Part shown: one piece after another, positions 1 through 8,043 of the stretch
Layout: every line of letters starts with the position of its first letter
Numbering within the stretch: the first letter of the stretch is position 1
Virus record (IMG/VR): IMGVR_UViG_3300028388_006123
Location: 1 to 21,853 of that record
Strand: one strand, 5' to 3'
DNA length: 21,853 nucleotides
From: a virus
Made by a program: the position numbers and the translations under genes
The notes under the pieces: generated by a model
Seen by the model: the letters and a program-made list of their open reading frames with translations, nothing else
The model's database searches: none
What the model was told of the DNA's origin: nothing

Positions 1-1077
1 CAAAATCCTGATGAGCAAACCAGAAAAAAGCTAGAGCGTGATGCTACAACCTACAACAATTTTCAAATTGTCAAAAAAGTTGGCTTAAACTCGATTTATG
101 GGGCATTGGGAAATCAATATTTTCGCTTTTTTGACGTGCGTAACGCAGAGGCTGTCACCCTGTCTGGTCAAATGGCTATACGATGGATTGGTAAAAAATT
201 AGAGCAGTATTTGCAAAAAATTGCACACACGGATGAAAAATTCTTGATTTATTCAGACACCGATTCCATTTATGTCACCTTAGCACCCATTGTCAACAAA
301 GTCTATTCGCAAGAGCCTAGTATAAACAATGCTATATTCTTTATTGATCGGTTAGCAAAGGATAAGCTTGAACCTTTTATTGACAATTCTTACAAAGAGC
401 TCCAAATGCTAATGAACCATTATGATCAGAAAATGGTCATGAAGCGAGAAATCATAGCCGATCGAGCCATTTGGACGGGTAAAAAAAGGTATGTGGCCAA
501 CGTTCATGATTCCGAAGGTGTCCGCTATTCAAACCCAAAGATGAAAGTGATGGGCATGGAAATGGTGCGCTCATCCACACCAACGAATGTTCGCAAAAGA
601 ATGCGGGAGGTACTCAAACTCATCGTGGAAACAGATGAGCAAACCGTGCAAAAATTTATTGCAGACTATCGTGAAGAGTTTGAAACGCTACCAGTTCACG
701 AATTAGCCTTTCCACGTGGGGTTAACGGTATGGATAAGTATTTCGACCCCGTAAACATCTACGCTAAGGCAACCCCAATTCATGTACGTGGTTCACTAGT
801 GTGGAATCATTTGGTTAAGACCAAGAAGCTAAATACAAAATATGAGTACATCAAAGACGGTGATAAAATAAAATTCGTGTACTTGAATCTGCCCAATCCT
901 ACTCAAGAAAATGTCATTAGCTTCATGAACTATCTACCCAAAGAATTTGGGTTGGATGACTACATTGATTACGAAATGCAGTTTAAAAAATCTTTTGTTG
1001 AGCCCATAAAAATTATCTTAGACGCTGTTGGATGGGAAGCTAAAAAAACTGCAACCTTAGAATCCTTTTTTAGTTGA
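1..1077 (+). CDS. 43: DNA polymerase, family B (T4 gp43-like), C-terminal part
   Basis: Replicative DNA polymerase of a T4-like phage. The start lies before the window, and 358 codons plus TGA are visible, about 40% of the T4 protein (898 residues). The frame is open from base 1. Motif B of family B polymerases is seen at residues 25-38 (KKVGLNSIYGALGN), and motif C with the two catalytic aspartates as YSDTDSIYV near residues 83-91. KKRYVANV near residues 161-168 matches the conserved KxY region. The rest is the thumb, ending in a Phe-rich tail (ESFFS), which in T4 gp43 is the clamp-binding peptide. A TTG near base 106 is only an internal codon. The stop overlaps the next gene by 4 bases (TTGA), so translation is probably coupled. 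Family identity is very secure; binding to the clamp is inferred from T4. Confidence 0.97.
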   Translation, partial: QNPDEQTRKKLERDATTYNNFQIVKKVGLNSIYGALGNQYFRFFDVRNAEAVTLSGQMAIRWIGKKLEQYLQKIAHTDEKFLIYSDTDSIYVTLAPIVNKVYSQEPSINNAIFFIDRLAKDKLEPFIDNSYKELQMLMNHYDQKMVMKREIIADRAIWTGKKRYVANVHDSEGVRYSNPKMKVMGMEMVRSSTPTNVRKRMREVLKLIVETDEQTVQKFIADYREEFETLPVHELAFPRGVNGMDKYFDPVNIYAKATPIHVRGSLVWNHLVKTKKLNTKYEYIKDGDKIKFVYLNLPNPTQENVISFMNYLPKEFGLDDYIDYEMQFKKSFVEPIKIILDAVGWEAKKTATLESFFS

Positions 1078-1940
1078 GCCGAAAACATTTTATAGCATGG
1101 TTATCGCTTTGCACGGCAATATGTATTTCGGTGGTAGCCGCGTTTTATTCTATTGTTGGACTTACAAAAATCTTTTCGGCGTCGGTGGTAGCTGTGGCTA
1201 TCATGGCCACCTTTCTTGAAATAGGAAAGGTAGTCACTGCCACATGGTTGCATGAAAATTGGGACAGCTCGCCAAAGCTTTTGCGTGGATATTTAACTGT
1301 GGCCGTGGGTGTATTGATGTGTATTACCTCACTTGATCTAGAAAAAAGCACCACTACAATAGCCCAACTTGACAGTCAAATTCAGCGTCGACAATCCACC
1401 GTTGATCGCTATGAATCTACTCTTAGACAACTAGATCAAAGCATTGATCAATATCTTGACGCTGATTTAATAACACGTGGGTTGCAACAGAGACAGCTAC
1501 AACAAAATGAGCGAGCTTTTTTGACTTCGCAAATTTCACAAAATCTAGCCCAGATAGACTCACTTCAAGACATTAGAGGGGATTTTTTGCTTGATGTAAA
1601 ATCTTTTGAAGCAGAAGTGAGTCCAATCCTGTACTTTGCTTCACTTTTTGGCATGGAAGATAACTTAGATGGTGCTGTGAAAGTTATCATAATTCTTCTT
1701 ATATTCGTTTTTGACCCACTTGCAATACTCATGTTAGTATCTGCCAATGAGTCATTGAAACTTGTATATGCTACAACCTTACCAACAACCAATCCTGTGC
1801 ATTATGTTGGGCTTGAAACAGAAGCTATAAATGACAACAATGCTAATGCGGATGTGTTACGCAAAAAGCGTGAAGCTCATGAAAAAGCTATGATGCAAAA
1901 GCGTATTGAACAACAAACTCCTAAAAAGAGAAGACGATAG
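1074..1940 (+). CDS. Multi-TM membrane protein with central coiled coil (T4-like phage family)
   Basis: Integral membrane protein of 288 residues, function unknown. Hydrophobic segments lie near residues 7-30, 33-57, 70-88 and 201-224. Between the third and fourth is a Gln-rich coiled-coil stretch (about 92-165), and the tail is basic, ending KKRRR. The N-terminal pattern FYSIVGLTKIF...FLEIGKVVTATWL is one I recognise from membrane or 'coil-containing' proteins in many T4-like marine phages, often near the polymerase or recombination genes. The TTG start is chosen because it overlaps the polymerase stop by 4 bases and gives an N terminus that fits the family; no good ATG lies nearby. It sits between DNA polymerase and uvsX, so it may be made early and could anchor replication complexes at the membrane, but that is only inference. 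Confidence 0.8.
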   Translation: MSRKHFIAWLSLCTAICISVVAAFYSIVGLTKIFSASVVAVAIMATFLEIGKVVTATWLHENWDSSPKLLRGYLTVAVGVLMCITSLDLEKSTTTIAQLDSQIQRRQSTVDRYESTLRQLDQSIDQYLDADLITRGLQQRQLQQNERAFLTSQISQNLAQIDSLQDIRGDFLLDVKSFEAEVSPILYFASLFGMEDNLDGAVKVIIILLIFVFDPLAILMLVSANESLKLVYATTLPTTNPVHYVGLETEAINDNNANADVLRKKREAHEKAMMQKRIEQQTPKKRRR

Positions 1941-1942
1941 CC

Positions 1943-3028
1943 ATGTCACTTTTGAAAAAACTCGCCAAGACCAATCGCTCATCCCATTCATCTATATTGA
2001 GCGAGTCCCAAATTTTTACCAAGACGTCTACGCCAACAGACATACCCATGCTTAACGTTGCATTTAGTGGCTCTATTGATGGAGGTTTCACGTCGGGGCT
2101 AACCACCATTGCTGGCCCATCAAAGCATTTCAAAACCTTGTTTGGGCTTATTTGCTTAAAGTCGTATTTGAAGCAAAACAAAGACGCGATTGCCCTTTTC
2201 TATGATTCGGAGTTTGGCACACCCACATCATACTTCGAAGCCTTGGATATTGACACCAATCGTGTGTTGCACATTCCAATAACCAATGTTGAAGAACTCA
2301 CTCACGACATTTCTGTGAAATTGGCTGAAATTGAGCGTGGTGACAAGGTATTTTTGTTCATTGACTCTATTGGAAATCTTGCGTCCAAAAAAGAAGCAGA
2401 CGATGCCCTTGATGGCAAAAGCGTCGTGGATATGACACGTGCAAAATCATTAAAATCATTGTTTCGGATCGTGACACCCCACCTATCCATGAAAGACATT
2501 CCAATGGTCGTGGTCAACCATACCTATGACACGCAAGAGCTATACTCCAAGAAAGTTGTGTCTGGTGGCACAGGCGTGTACTACTCAAGTGACAATATTT
2601 GGATTGTTGGTCGCCAACAAGACAAGGTAGGCAAAGAAGTTGAAGGCTATCATTATATTATCAATGTAGAAAAGTCAAGATTCTTGGTGGAAAAATCCAA
2701 AATTCCAATAACTGTAAGCACTACAAAAGGCATATCAAAATGGTCTGGCCTTTTGGAAATTGCCCTTGAAACTGGTCATGTGGTCAAGCCTTCCAATGGT
2801 TGGTACACCCCCATGCTGATCAATTCGAGCACTGGTGAAGTGGTGGACGAGTCTCCTGCAAAAAAATATCGGCGTGCTGAAACAGATTGCGAAGAATTTT
2901 GGACACCAATCTTTGAAAAGACAGACTTCGCCAAAGCCATTGAAAACCGTTACAAGCTTGGTACTGTGAAATTGATGCAAGACCAAGAAACCCCACAGGA
3001 CATAGATAAAGCCATTGACCATGAGTGA
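1943..3028 (+). CDS. uvsX: UvsX, RecA-like recombinase
   Basis: Strand-exchange ATPase of T4-like phages, which forms filaments on ssDNA during recombination-dependent replication and repair. It has 361 residues against about 390 in T4. The Walker A motif reads GPSKHFKT at residues 58-65, the T4 UvsX variant (GPSK-FK-) rather than cellular RecA GPESSGKT. Walker B is FLFID at 137-141, followed by SIGNLASKKE, also UvsX-like. VVSGGTGVYYSSD near 207-219 corresponds to the conserved region ahead of the DNA-binding loop. The ATG lies two bases after the preceding stop. The 3' end overlaps the next gene by 8 bases. The order polymerase, membrane protein, uvsX, small ORF, helicase is common in T4-like phages. 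Identity is secure. Confidence 0.96.
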   Translation: MSLLKKLAKTNRSSHSSILSESQIFTKTSTPTDIPMLNVAFSGSIDGGFTSGLTTIAGPSKHFKTLFGLICLKSYLKQNKDAIALFYDSEFGTPTSYFEALDIDTNRVLHIPITNVEELTHDISVKLAEIERGDKVFLFIDSIGNLASKKEADDALDGKSVVDMTRAKSLKSLFRIVTPHLSMKDIPMVVVNHTYDTQELYSKKVVSGGTGVYYSSDNIWIVGRQQDKVGKEVEGYHYIINVEKSRFLVEKSKIPITVSTTKGISKWSGLLEIALETGHVVKPSNGWYTPMLINSSTGEVVDESPAKKYRRAETDCEEFWTPIFEKTDFAKAIENRYKLGTVKLMQDQETPQDIDKAIDHE

Positions 3029-3377
3029 AAGTCATATAACCGATTTTTTTGATTTAGTAGACCACCCCAAAAAAGATGACATGTTCTGTTTGCGTATCAA
3101 GAACATTGAAAAATTCAATGATTTTGTAGTACGCTTTGACAAACTATCATTTCATGAAGATGGCCAAGACAATGAAGAAGACGATGGTGTGGAAATGGTC
3201 GCAAGTTACGATATTGTTGAACTGCCCAATGGGGTAGATGAAACGACCCTTACACCTGACGACAAAGACTTTTTCGAAAAGTTGCTATCTGATATATTGA
3301 TATACCTTTTAACCATTGAACTAGACCGTCGAGAAAATAGTGGAAAAGACGATATTGAAGAATTTGTTGACGAATGA
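3021..3377 (+). CDS. Small acidic protein between uvsX and helicase, unknown function
   Basis: An acidic protein of 118 residues, rich in Asp and Glu (for example EDGQDNEEDDGVE in the middle and KDDIEEFVDE at the end). A central segment alternates like beta strands (FNDFVVRFDKLSF, VEMVASYDIVEL), and a hydrophobic helix lies near the C terminus (LLSDILIYLLTIEL). No domain is recognised with certainty. ATG at 3021 is preferred over TTG two codons upstream because it gives a compact ATG overlap with the end of uvsX. The 3' end overlaps the helicase start by 38 bases. In T4 this slot, between uvsX and gene 41, holds gene 40, a head-assembly-related membrane protein, but no similarity is visible. 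Position suggests a replication accessory role; this is inference. Confidence 0.75.
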   Translation: MSESHITDFFDLVDHPKKDDMFCLRIKNIEKFNDFVVRFDKLSFHEDGQDNEEDDGVEMVASYDIVELPNGVDETTLTPDDKDFFEKLLSDILIYLLTIELDRRENSGKDDIEEFVDE

Positions 3378-4719
3378 AACCTATGTTCGACGAGTCCTAC
3401 CTTTCATACAACCTGAATATTTCCAAGACACAGCAGAGCGCCATGTGTATGGGCTAATACAATCATTTTTTTCTGAATACAACAGTGCACCATCAAAAGA
3501 AGCATTGCTGATTGATTTAGAAAATTCAAGCGACATCGCAGAAAACACTTATGATTCTGTGAAAGCTATTATTGACGATATTACCGTCAATCAAGAATCT
3601 GAAAATTTGGATTGGCTTGTTGAAAAGACGGAAACCTTTTGTCAAGATCGTGCTATCTATAATGGAATCATGAAGTCCATTGAAATTGCAGATGGCAAAA
3701 GCGAAAATGTGTCTCGTGGCTCTATTCCGGACATTTTAGCAGATGCACTTAGTGTGTCTTTCAATGAAAATATTGGCCATGACTTGATCGAAGACGCCAA
3801 TAGTCGATTTGACTTTTACCACCGTGTGGAAAATCGTGTTCCCTTTGATATTGAGTTGCTCAATAAAATTACCAATGGTGGGTTACCTGAAAAAACGCTC
3901 AATGTTTTGATGGCACCAACGGGGGTCGGTAAGACGATGGTGATGTGTCATTTTGCCGCGGCCAACGTCATGGATGGTCGCAATGTATTGTATATAACCA
4001 ACGAAATGGCCGAAGAAAAGATTGCCGAGCGGATTGAAGCCAACCTCATGAACATGGACATTCAAGACATACACAAGCTCCCAAAAGATGTCTATGACAA
4101 GAAAATGGAAGCGTTGAAATCCAAGTTGGAAGGCCGACTAAAAATTAAAGAGTATCCTACTTCAATGGCCACAGTGAATCATTTCCGTTTTTTGTTAAAT
4201 GAGCTCAAACTCAAAAAGAATTTTGTGCCTGACATCATTTACGTGGATTATTTGAATATATGTGCTTCAAGTCGATATAAAAGTGGATCAGCAGTTGGCT
4301 CATACACCATTGTCAAAGCTATTGCAGAAGAATTGCGAGGCCTTGCTGTGGAAAGGCGTGTGCCAATCGTGACGGCCACTCAAGTGAATAGAAGTGGATT
4401 CAAAAATTCAGATATTGACCTTGAAAATACAAGTGAAAGCTTTGGAATCCCGGCCACGGCAGATTTAATGTTGGCCTTAGTGACAAGCGATGAACTTGAA
4501 GAGCTAGGACAGCTCATGATCAAGCAACTCAAAAATCGGTACAGTGATGCACAAATGTTCAAACGCTTTGTGGTAGGCGTAGAACGGTCGAAAATGCGGA
4601 TTTTTGATTGTGAAAATGAAGCCCAAAGTCTATCTAATTTAGAAGGTGGAAGTGCCGTAGTGAATGCTGCGTCGGTCAACAAGACATCCAAAGAAAAGTT
4701 CGAGTCATTTAAGATTTAA
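3340..4719 (+). CDS. 41: Replicative DNA helicase, DnaB-like (T4 gp41)
   Basis: Hexameric 5'-3' helicase that unwinds the replication fork and partners primase gp61. It has 459 residues (T4 gp41: 475). The GTG start is supported because residues 1-28 align without gaps to the T4 gp41 N terminus, ending in the shared pattern P-(5)-EYF, although this puts the start 38 bases inside the preceding gene. The RecA-fold core carries Walker A APTGVGKT at 192-199, NEM near 221-223 (helicase motif 1a region), and Walker B DIIYVDYLN at 298-306. ATQVNRSG near 346-353 is the DnaB-family H3-type motif. The C-terminal tail is hydrophilic. Primase lies about 12.4 kb downstream rather than adjacent as in T4. 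Identity is secure. Confidence 0.96.
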   Translation: MEKTILKNLLTNETYVRRVLPFIQPEYFQDTAERHVYGLIQSFFSEYNSAPSKEALLIDLENSSDIAENTYDSVKAIIDDITVNQESENLDWLVEKTETFCQDRAIYNGIMKSIEIADGKSENVSRGSIPDILADALSVSFNENIGHDLIEDANSRFDFYHRVENRVPFDIELLNKITNGGLPEKTLNVLMAPTGVGKTMVMCHFAAANVMDGRNVLYITNEMAEEKIAERIEANLMNMDIQDIHKLPKDVYDKKMEALKSKLEGRLKIKEYPTSMATVNHFRFLLNELKLKKNFVPDIIYVDYLNICASSRYKSGSAVGSYTIVKAIAEELRGLAVERRVPIVTATQVNRSGFKNSDIDLENTSESFGIPATADLMLALVTSDELEELGQLMIKQLKNRYSDAQMFKRFVVGVERSKMRIFDCENEAQSLSNLEGGSAVVNAASVNKTSKEKFESFKI

Positions 4720-4725
4720 TTCCAC

Positions 4726-4732
4726 TAAATAT
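4726..4732 (+). promoter_or_regulatory. Possible T4-type late promoter (TAAATAT)
   Basis: CTAAATAT lies just after the helicase stop and 34 bases before the next ATG. It shares the TAAATA core of the T4 late octamer TATAAATA. If it works like a T4 late promoter, transcription would begin near 4737, leaving a leader of about 29 bases. The position, at the switch from replication to structural genes, supports the call, but the sequence is a short AT-rich match. Confidence 0.4.
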
Positions 4733-4763
4733 GTGTGTACTTCGAAACGTTGAAAACACACAT
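4731..4763 (+). other. Inverted repeat / RNA hairpin upstream of the 541-residue protein gene
   Basis: ATGTGTGT (4731-4738) pairs with ACACACAT (4756-4763), an 8-bp perfect stem with a 17-base loop. It ends three bases before the ATG at 4766. No U-tract follows, so it does not look like an intrinsic terminator. In a transcript from upstream it could partly hide the start codon; a transcript starting near 4737 would lack most of the 5' arm. Confidence 0.45.
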
Positions 4764-4765
4764 GT

Positions 4766-6391
4766 ATGCGTTTGCAAAATGAGAAAGCTCCGGCTACCGA
4801 TAAAGAATCGGGGCTTCCCAAAAAATATTTTTCTTCTAAGCAGTCTGATTCGACCAAAGACAAACGCGCGGCGCATTTCAAAAAAAAGGCTAAAATGGAT
4901 GACGACAATCCAAAAGCCTATGAGCCTGCCCCTGGTGATGCAACAGCCAAGACGAAGCCAAGCAAGTACACCAAGAAATACAAGCAAATGTTTGGTGAAA
5001 ATTTGCAAACATTGCCAAGTGGAAAATTTGGGCTATCGCGTCGTGATATGCCACAGATTAAATCCACCTATGTTCCTGACTATCTAGCTTTTCTAAAAGA
5101 CCAAGGTATTAGAGTTCGCCACCTTGCCGTTGCAGTATCAAAACTCACGAACACACAAAAAGAGCTAGACCCCCAAAAAATTCAAGACTTGGCTACTGGT
5201 CTGCGGCCAGATGCCCTTGCCAAGCCGGTGATTGTGTCTAAAGACATGTTCATCTTAGATGGACACCACCGCCTTAACGCCTTGTTAAATATTGATCCTT
5301 CATACAAAGTCAAAGTGTACCAAGTCGATTTGCCTATTGCTGACTTGATTGACGTCACAAAGACGTATCCAAAAGTACGGTACAAGGAGCTCACTGAAAA
5401 AGCACCAAATACTGAAGATGCCATGAAACGCTACAAAGATGGTGATGCGGGCTTTAGTGACATTGTGCACCTAAAAGCCAAAGGTTTGATACCACGTGCA
5501 GATGGATCAAAACGTAAGTCAAAAAAATATCAAGAGTCTTTTTTGGGTGTTGATATTGTCGAGTTGGCTGAAGAAATGGACTGTCCACCTGCAACACAGG
5601 ACTTAGAGCTCAACACCAAAAATCGTAACAAAGCGATTGAAGCAGATTACATTCAGTATGGACCACTAAATGTGGATGAGCCGGGCGACTATTGGCAAAA
5701 AATTGCAAAATTTTGGGATACAACCGAAGAAGCGGCCAAGAAATCAAATTGTGGAAATTGTGTCGCATTTGATATTTCAGAGCGCATGAAAGACTGCATG
5801 CCCGGTGAAACTTCCGATGAAGATGGTGAACTTGGCTATTGTTGGATGCACCATTTCAAATGTCATTCGGCTCGGTCATGTAGAACATGGGCAAAGGGTG
5901 GTCCAATTACAGAAGACGAAGACTCTTTTGAGTGGCAAGAACGTGCGTTTTCCAAAAACACCGACGAACAAGCCTTCACACCAGCAAAAAATAAATTTGT
6001 GAGCGAAACACTAGAACAATTACTTGATGAAAAAACATCGTCAAAGACGATCAAAGCCATTAAGAACAAAGCCAAAGAAACAGGCATTGACTATAAAATT
6101 TTGAAAAAGGTTTTTGATCGTGGCGTTGCTGCGTGGCGCACGGGTCATCGTCCAGGCACAACACCTGTGCAATGGGGACTTGCGCGGATCAATTCGTTTG
6201 CTACGGGTGGCAAAACCCAAAAAACAGCCGATAAAGATTTGTGGGCAAAACACAAAGGCAAAGCAAACGAACAACAAGACTTGCCTATTCCAGAAGTTGG
6301 TTCGACCGAAACAGCGGTCAATTTTCGCAAAACCACACCTGGTCAGCCCAAACGTATCCTTTCATTCAAAGAGTATTTAAAAACACGCTAA
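4766..6391 (+). CDS. Virion-type protein with ParB-like domain and central Cys cluster
   Basis: A 541-residue multi-domain protein. Residues about 10-45 (ESGLPKKYFS...RAAHFKKKAK) match a short domain common in phage structural proteins. Residues about 105-185 resemble a ParB/Srx fold: KPVIVSKDMFILDGHHRLNA carries the I-L-D-G-H-H-R-x-x-A core. Residues about 326-375 hold six cysteines in CxxC and spaced arrangement (NCGNC, KDC, GYC, KCHSARSC), resembling the high-potential iron-sulfur-like patches of some phage virion proteins. Residues about 410-500 (AAWRTGHRPGTTPVQWGLAR, then SFATGGKTQKTADKDLW) form another domain typical of phage structural proteins. The protein ends in SFKEYLKTR, like the short F-K-E-Y/F tag of T4-like capsid-associated proteins. 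Its place ahead of other structural-type genes fits a packaged protein. The nuclease or ATPase activity of the ParB part is unproven. Confidence 0.8.
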   Translation: MRLQNEKAPATDKESGLPKKYFSSKQSDSTKDKRAAHFKKKAKMDDDNPKAYEPAPGDATAKTKPSKYTKKYKQMFGENLQTLPSGKFGLSRRDMPQIKSTYVPDYLAFLKDQGIRVRHLAVAVSKLTNTQKELDPQKIQDLATGLRPDALAKPVIVSKDMFILDGHHRLNALLNIDPSYKVKVYQVDLPIADLIDVTKTYPKVRYKELTEKAPNTEDAMKRYKDGDAGFSDIVHLKAKGLIPRADGSKRKSKKYQESFLGVDIVELAEEMDCPPATQDLELNTKNRNKAIEADYIQYGPLNVDEPGDYWQKIAKFWDTTEEAAKKSNCGNCVAFDISERMKDCMPGETSDEDGELGYCWMHHFKCHSARSCRTWAKGGPITEDEDSFEWQERAFSKNTDEQAFTPAKNKFVSETLEQLLDEKTSSKTIKAIKNKAKETGIDYKILKKVFDRGVAAWRTGHRPGTTPVQWGLARINSFATGGKTQKTADKDLWAKHKGKANEQQDLPIPEVGSTETAVNFRKTTPGQPKRILSFKEYLKTR

Positions 6392-6392
6392 C

Positions 6393-6962
6393 ATGCCTGC
6401 CGTCTCCAAAGCTCAACAACGATTATTTGGTCTAGCTTACGCTGTAAAAAAGGGTGACTTGTCACGAAGTGAAGTGTCTGACGATGTGCTTAAAATTGTT
6501 GACACCCTTAGTAAAGCCAAAATTCGTGACTTTGCCGCCACCAAACATGATGGGCTTCCCGATATGGTTGAGCTCATGTCTATGATTCGTCGCAAACGCC
6601 CAATCCATGAAGATGAAACGGGCTATACCTTTGAGCTACAAGAAGCTGAATATCAAGGCCGTGATGTTGAGCTTGACAAACCCTTTCGCCTTGGCGATGG
6701 TGAAAACAAAAAATTTGCAGTCTATGTCAAAAATGACAAGGGCAATGTGGTGCGTGTAGAGTTTGGTGATCCTAACATGGAAATCAAACGTGACAGTGAC
6801 GCAAGACGCAAGTCGTTTCGTGCACGTCATAAATGCGACACCGATCCTGGGCCAAAATATAAGGCCAAATATTGGTCATGTAAATTTTGGGAAAAGGGGA
6901 AAACCGTTAGTGACTTACTTGGTGAAAAGCTAACATTAAGAGAATGGCTAAATACAAAATAA
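6393..6962 (+). CDS. Phage structural-type protein, DUF3008-like N terminus
   Basis: A 189-residue protein with two recognisable parts. The N terminus (PAVSKAQQRLFGLAYAVKKG) is the short SK-AQQ-LFG motif found in DUF3008-type phage proteins. From about residue 75 (GYTFELQEAEYQGRDVEL) to 175 is a beta-rich domain ending in FGDPNMEIKRD, then SFRARHKCDTDPGP and YWSCKFWEKGK, a signature I know from T4-like and other phage virion or prohead-associated proteins. The two cysteines (KCD, WSC) lie in this signature. The end, LTLREWLNTK, resembles the FKEYL-like tag that ends the preceding protein. It starts one base after the previous stop, so the two are probably co-translated. The structural role is inferred from family and context. 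Confidence 0.78.
   Translation: MPAVSKAQQRLFGLAYAVKKGDLSRSEVSDDVLKIVDTLSKAKIRDFAATKHDGLPDMVELMSMIRRKRPIHEDETGYTFELQEAEYQGRDVELDKPFRLGDGENKKFAVYVKNDKGNVVRVEFGDPNMEIKRDSDARRKSFRARHKCDTDPGPKYKAKYWSCKFWEKGKTVSDLLGEKLTLREWLNTK
6948..6955 (+). promoter_or_regulatory. Possible T4-type late promoter (CTAAATAC)
   Basis: CTAAATAC lies at the very end of the preceding gene, 20 bases before the ATG at 6976. With T4 late spacing, transcription would start near 6960, giving a leader of about 16 bases. It shares the 7-mer TAAATAC with sites at 16100, 16562, 16643 and 21544. Confidence 0.4.
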
Positions 6963-6975
6963 AATACTTCATCAC

Positions 6976-7848
6976 ATGTTTACCAAAAACGACCAATTAA
7001 ACAAAATTGCCGAAGCCTATAAAAAGCAAAAATCCAAGACCATGGAATTTGTGGATGAAGTCTTTGGGCAAGTTTATACCATTGCCGCTGAAGATGCCAA
7101 CGAATTTATTACCAAGGCGGCCGCGGCCAAAAAAGCGGGTGAAACCACCTTTAAGCTAAATGGCAAAGAGTATCCTGTCACGATCAAGATTGACCCTGAT
7201 AAAGTGTTGGAAGCCGAGCGTATGCTCAAAAAAGGCAAAGACAACACAGCCGATGTGATTATCAACCCAACCGATGACGACCTTCGTGAGTCTGATGGGG
7301 AATCCGTCTTGAATGAAGCAGACAGAGTTTCAAAAGCACTCAAAGACATCAAGAAGGAATACAAGAAACTCAAAAAACAGTTTTCACGAAAAGGTTCTTA
7401 TGAAAATTTTGGTGAAAAAGAAGGTAGGAAGTTAAGAGATAAGTATGATTTCAACCCATATGGTTCACCCGAAGACAGAAAAATTGCAAAAATGATTCAA
7501 GACTTTGAAGCTTGGGCAATGGATTACGACGGAAGTCCAAGCAGGTATGATGCAATGTTTGAATCCGTCGTGAACGAAATGAACGACATGGAAATGGTCG
7601 CAGACCAACTAGTCAACAATGTCGAAGATGGAATGATGAGCAAAAATGAGTTTGCAGATTTATTGAGTCAAGAAACGAAATTTGACAAGAAGTCTCTTGG
7701 CAAAATCTATGATGAATATCTTGACCTTGACCCACGAACACGTATGAAAATGTTGAAGACACGGGACATGATGAAGTTCTTGAAAGACCAAGGACTGAAA
7801 GAAGAGGTCTTGACCGAGGGTAAGTACGATGCAATGTTGTATCGTTAA
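6976..7848 (+). CDS. Putative capsid-associated protein with prohead-protease-like cleavage motifs
   Basis: A 290-residue hydrophilic, charged protein without cysteine. Residues 1-85 form a small domain (YTIAAEDANEFITKAAAAKK, then FKLNGKEYPV, common in marine T4-like phage proteins), followed by a helical Lys/Glu-rich region. Two motifs fit the T4 gp21 prohead-protease rule, L/I-x-E followed by A/G/S: SVLNEAD near residues 110-116 and EVLTEGK near 278-284. A third related element, SVVNEMN near 197, lacks the small residue after Glu. These look like cleavage or capsid-targeting tags, so this may be a scaffold or internal-head protein. The ATG has no strong Shine-Dalgarno but follows a late-promoter-like site. 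The function is not proven and the 3' part is unrecognised. Confidence 0.7.
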   Translation: MFTKNDQLNKIAEAYKKQKSKTMEFVDEVFGQVYTIAAEDANEFITKAAAAKKAGETTFKLNGKEYPVTIKIDPDKVLEAERMLKKGKDNTADVIINPTDDDLRESDGESVLNEADRVSKALKDIKKEYKKLKKQFSRKGSYENFGEKEGRKLRDKYDFNPYGSPEDRKIAKMIQDFEAWAMDYDGSPSRYDAMFESVVNEMNDMEMVADQLVNNVEDGMMSKNEFADLLSQETKFDKKSLGKIYDEYLDLDPRTRMKMLKTRDMMKFLKDQGLKEEVLTEGKYDAMLYR

Positions 7849-8043
7849 AGGTGTAGGCTTTATGGAAATTGGTAAAGAGCTTAAAAAGAATGGTATCAAA
7901 TACTCATTTTCTACAGACTTCATGCCAATGTATAAGATTGATAAAATGCCCATAGCAATCGTAAATAAAGATATGGCCGCTGGTGCGGAAAGAGAAGTTG
8001 GTGACGTTGCGATTGGCTTGTTAGAATCCGTCTTGACCGAAGG
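7300..8043 (+). repeat. Four dispersed imperfect repeats encoding ESVLxE(A/G)
   Basis: The 20-base element GAATCCGTCTTGACCGAAGG at 8024-8043 has close relatives at 7300-7319 (differing at 17 and nearby positions), 7561-7580, and a more diverged one at 7802-7820. All are read in the protein frame as E-S/E-V-L/V-x-E. The shared third-codon bases show that this is DNA duplication or recombination as well as protein convergence. The elements lie in two adjacent genes. Confidence 0.6.

Noticed and set aside
4731-5087. Forward 118-codon frame overlapping the start of the 541-residue gene
   Set aside because: It is out of frame with a gene whose domains are recognisable from its first residues, and its product has no motif.
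5070-5330. ParB-like domain read as a plasmid or prophage partition gene
   Set aside because: There is no ParA partner and no centromere-like repeats. The fold occurs inside a multi-domain virion-type protein of a lytic phage.
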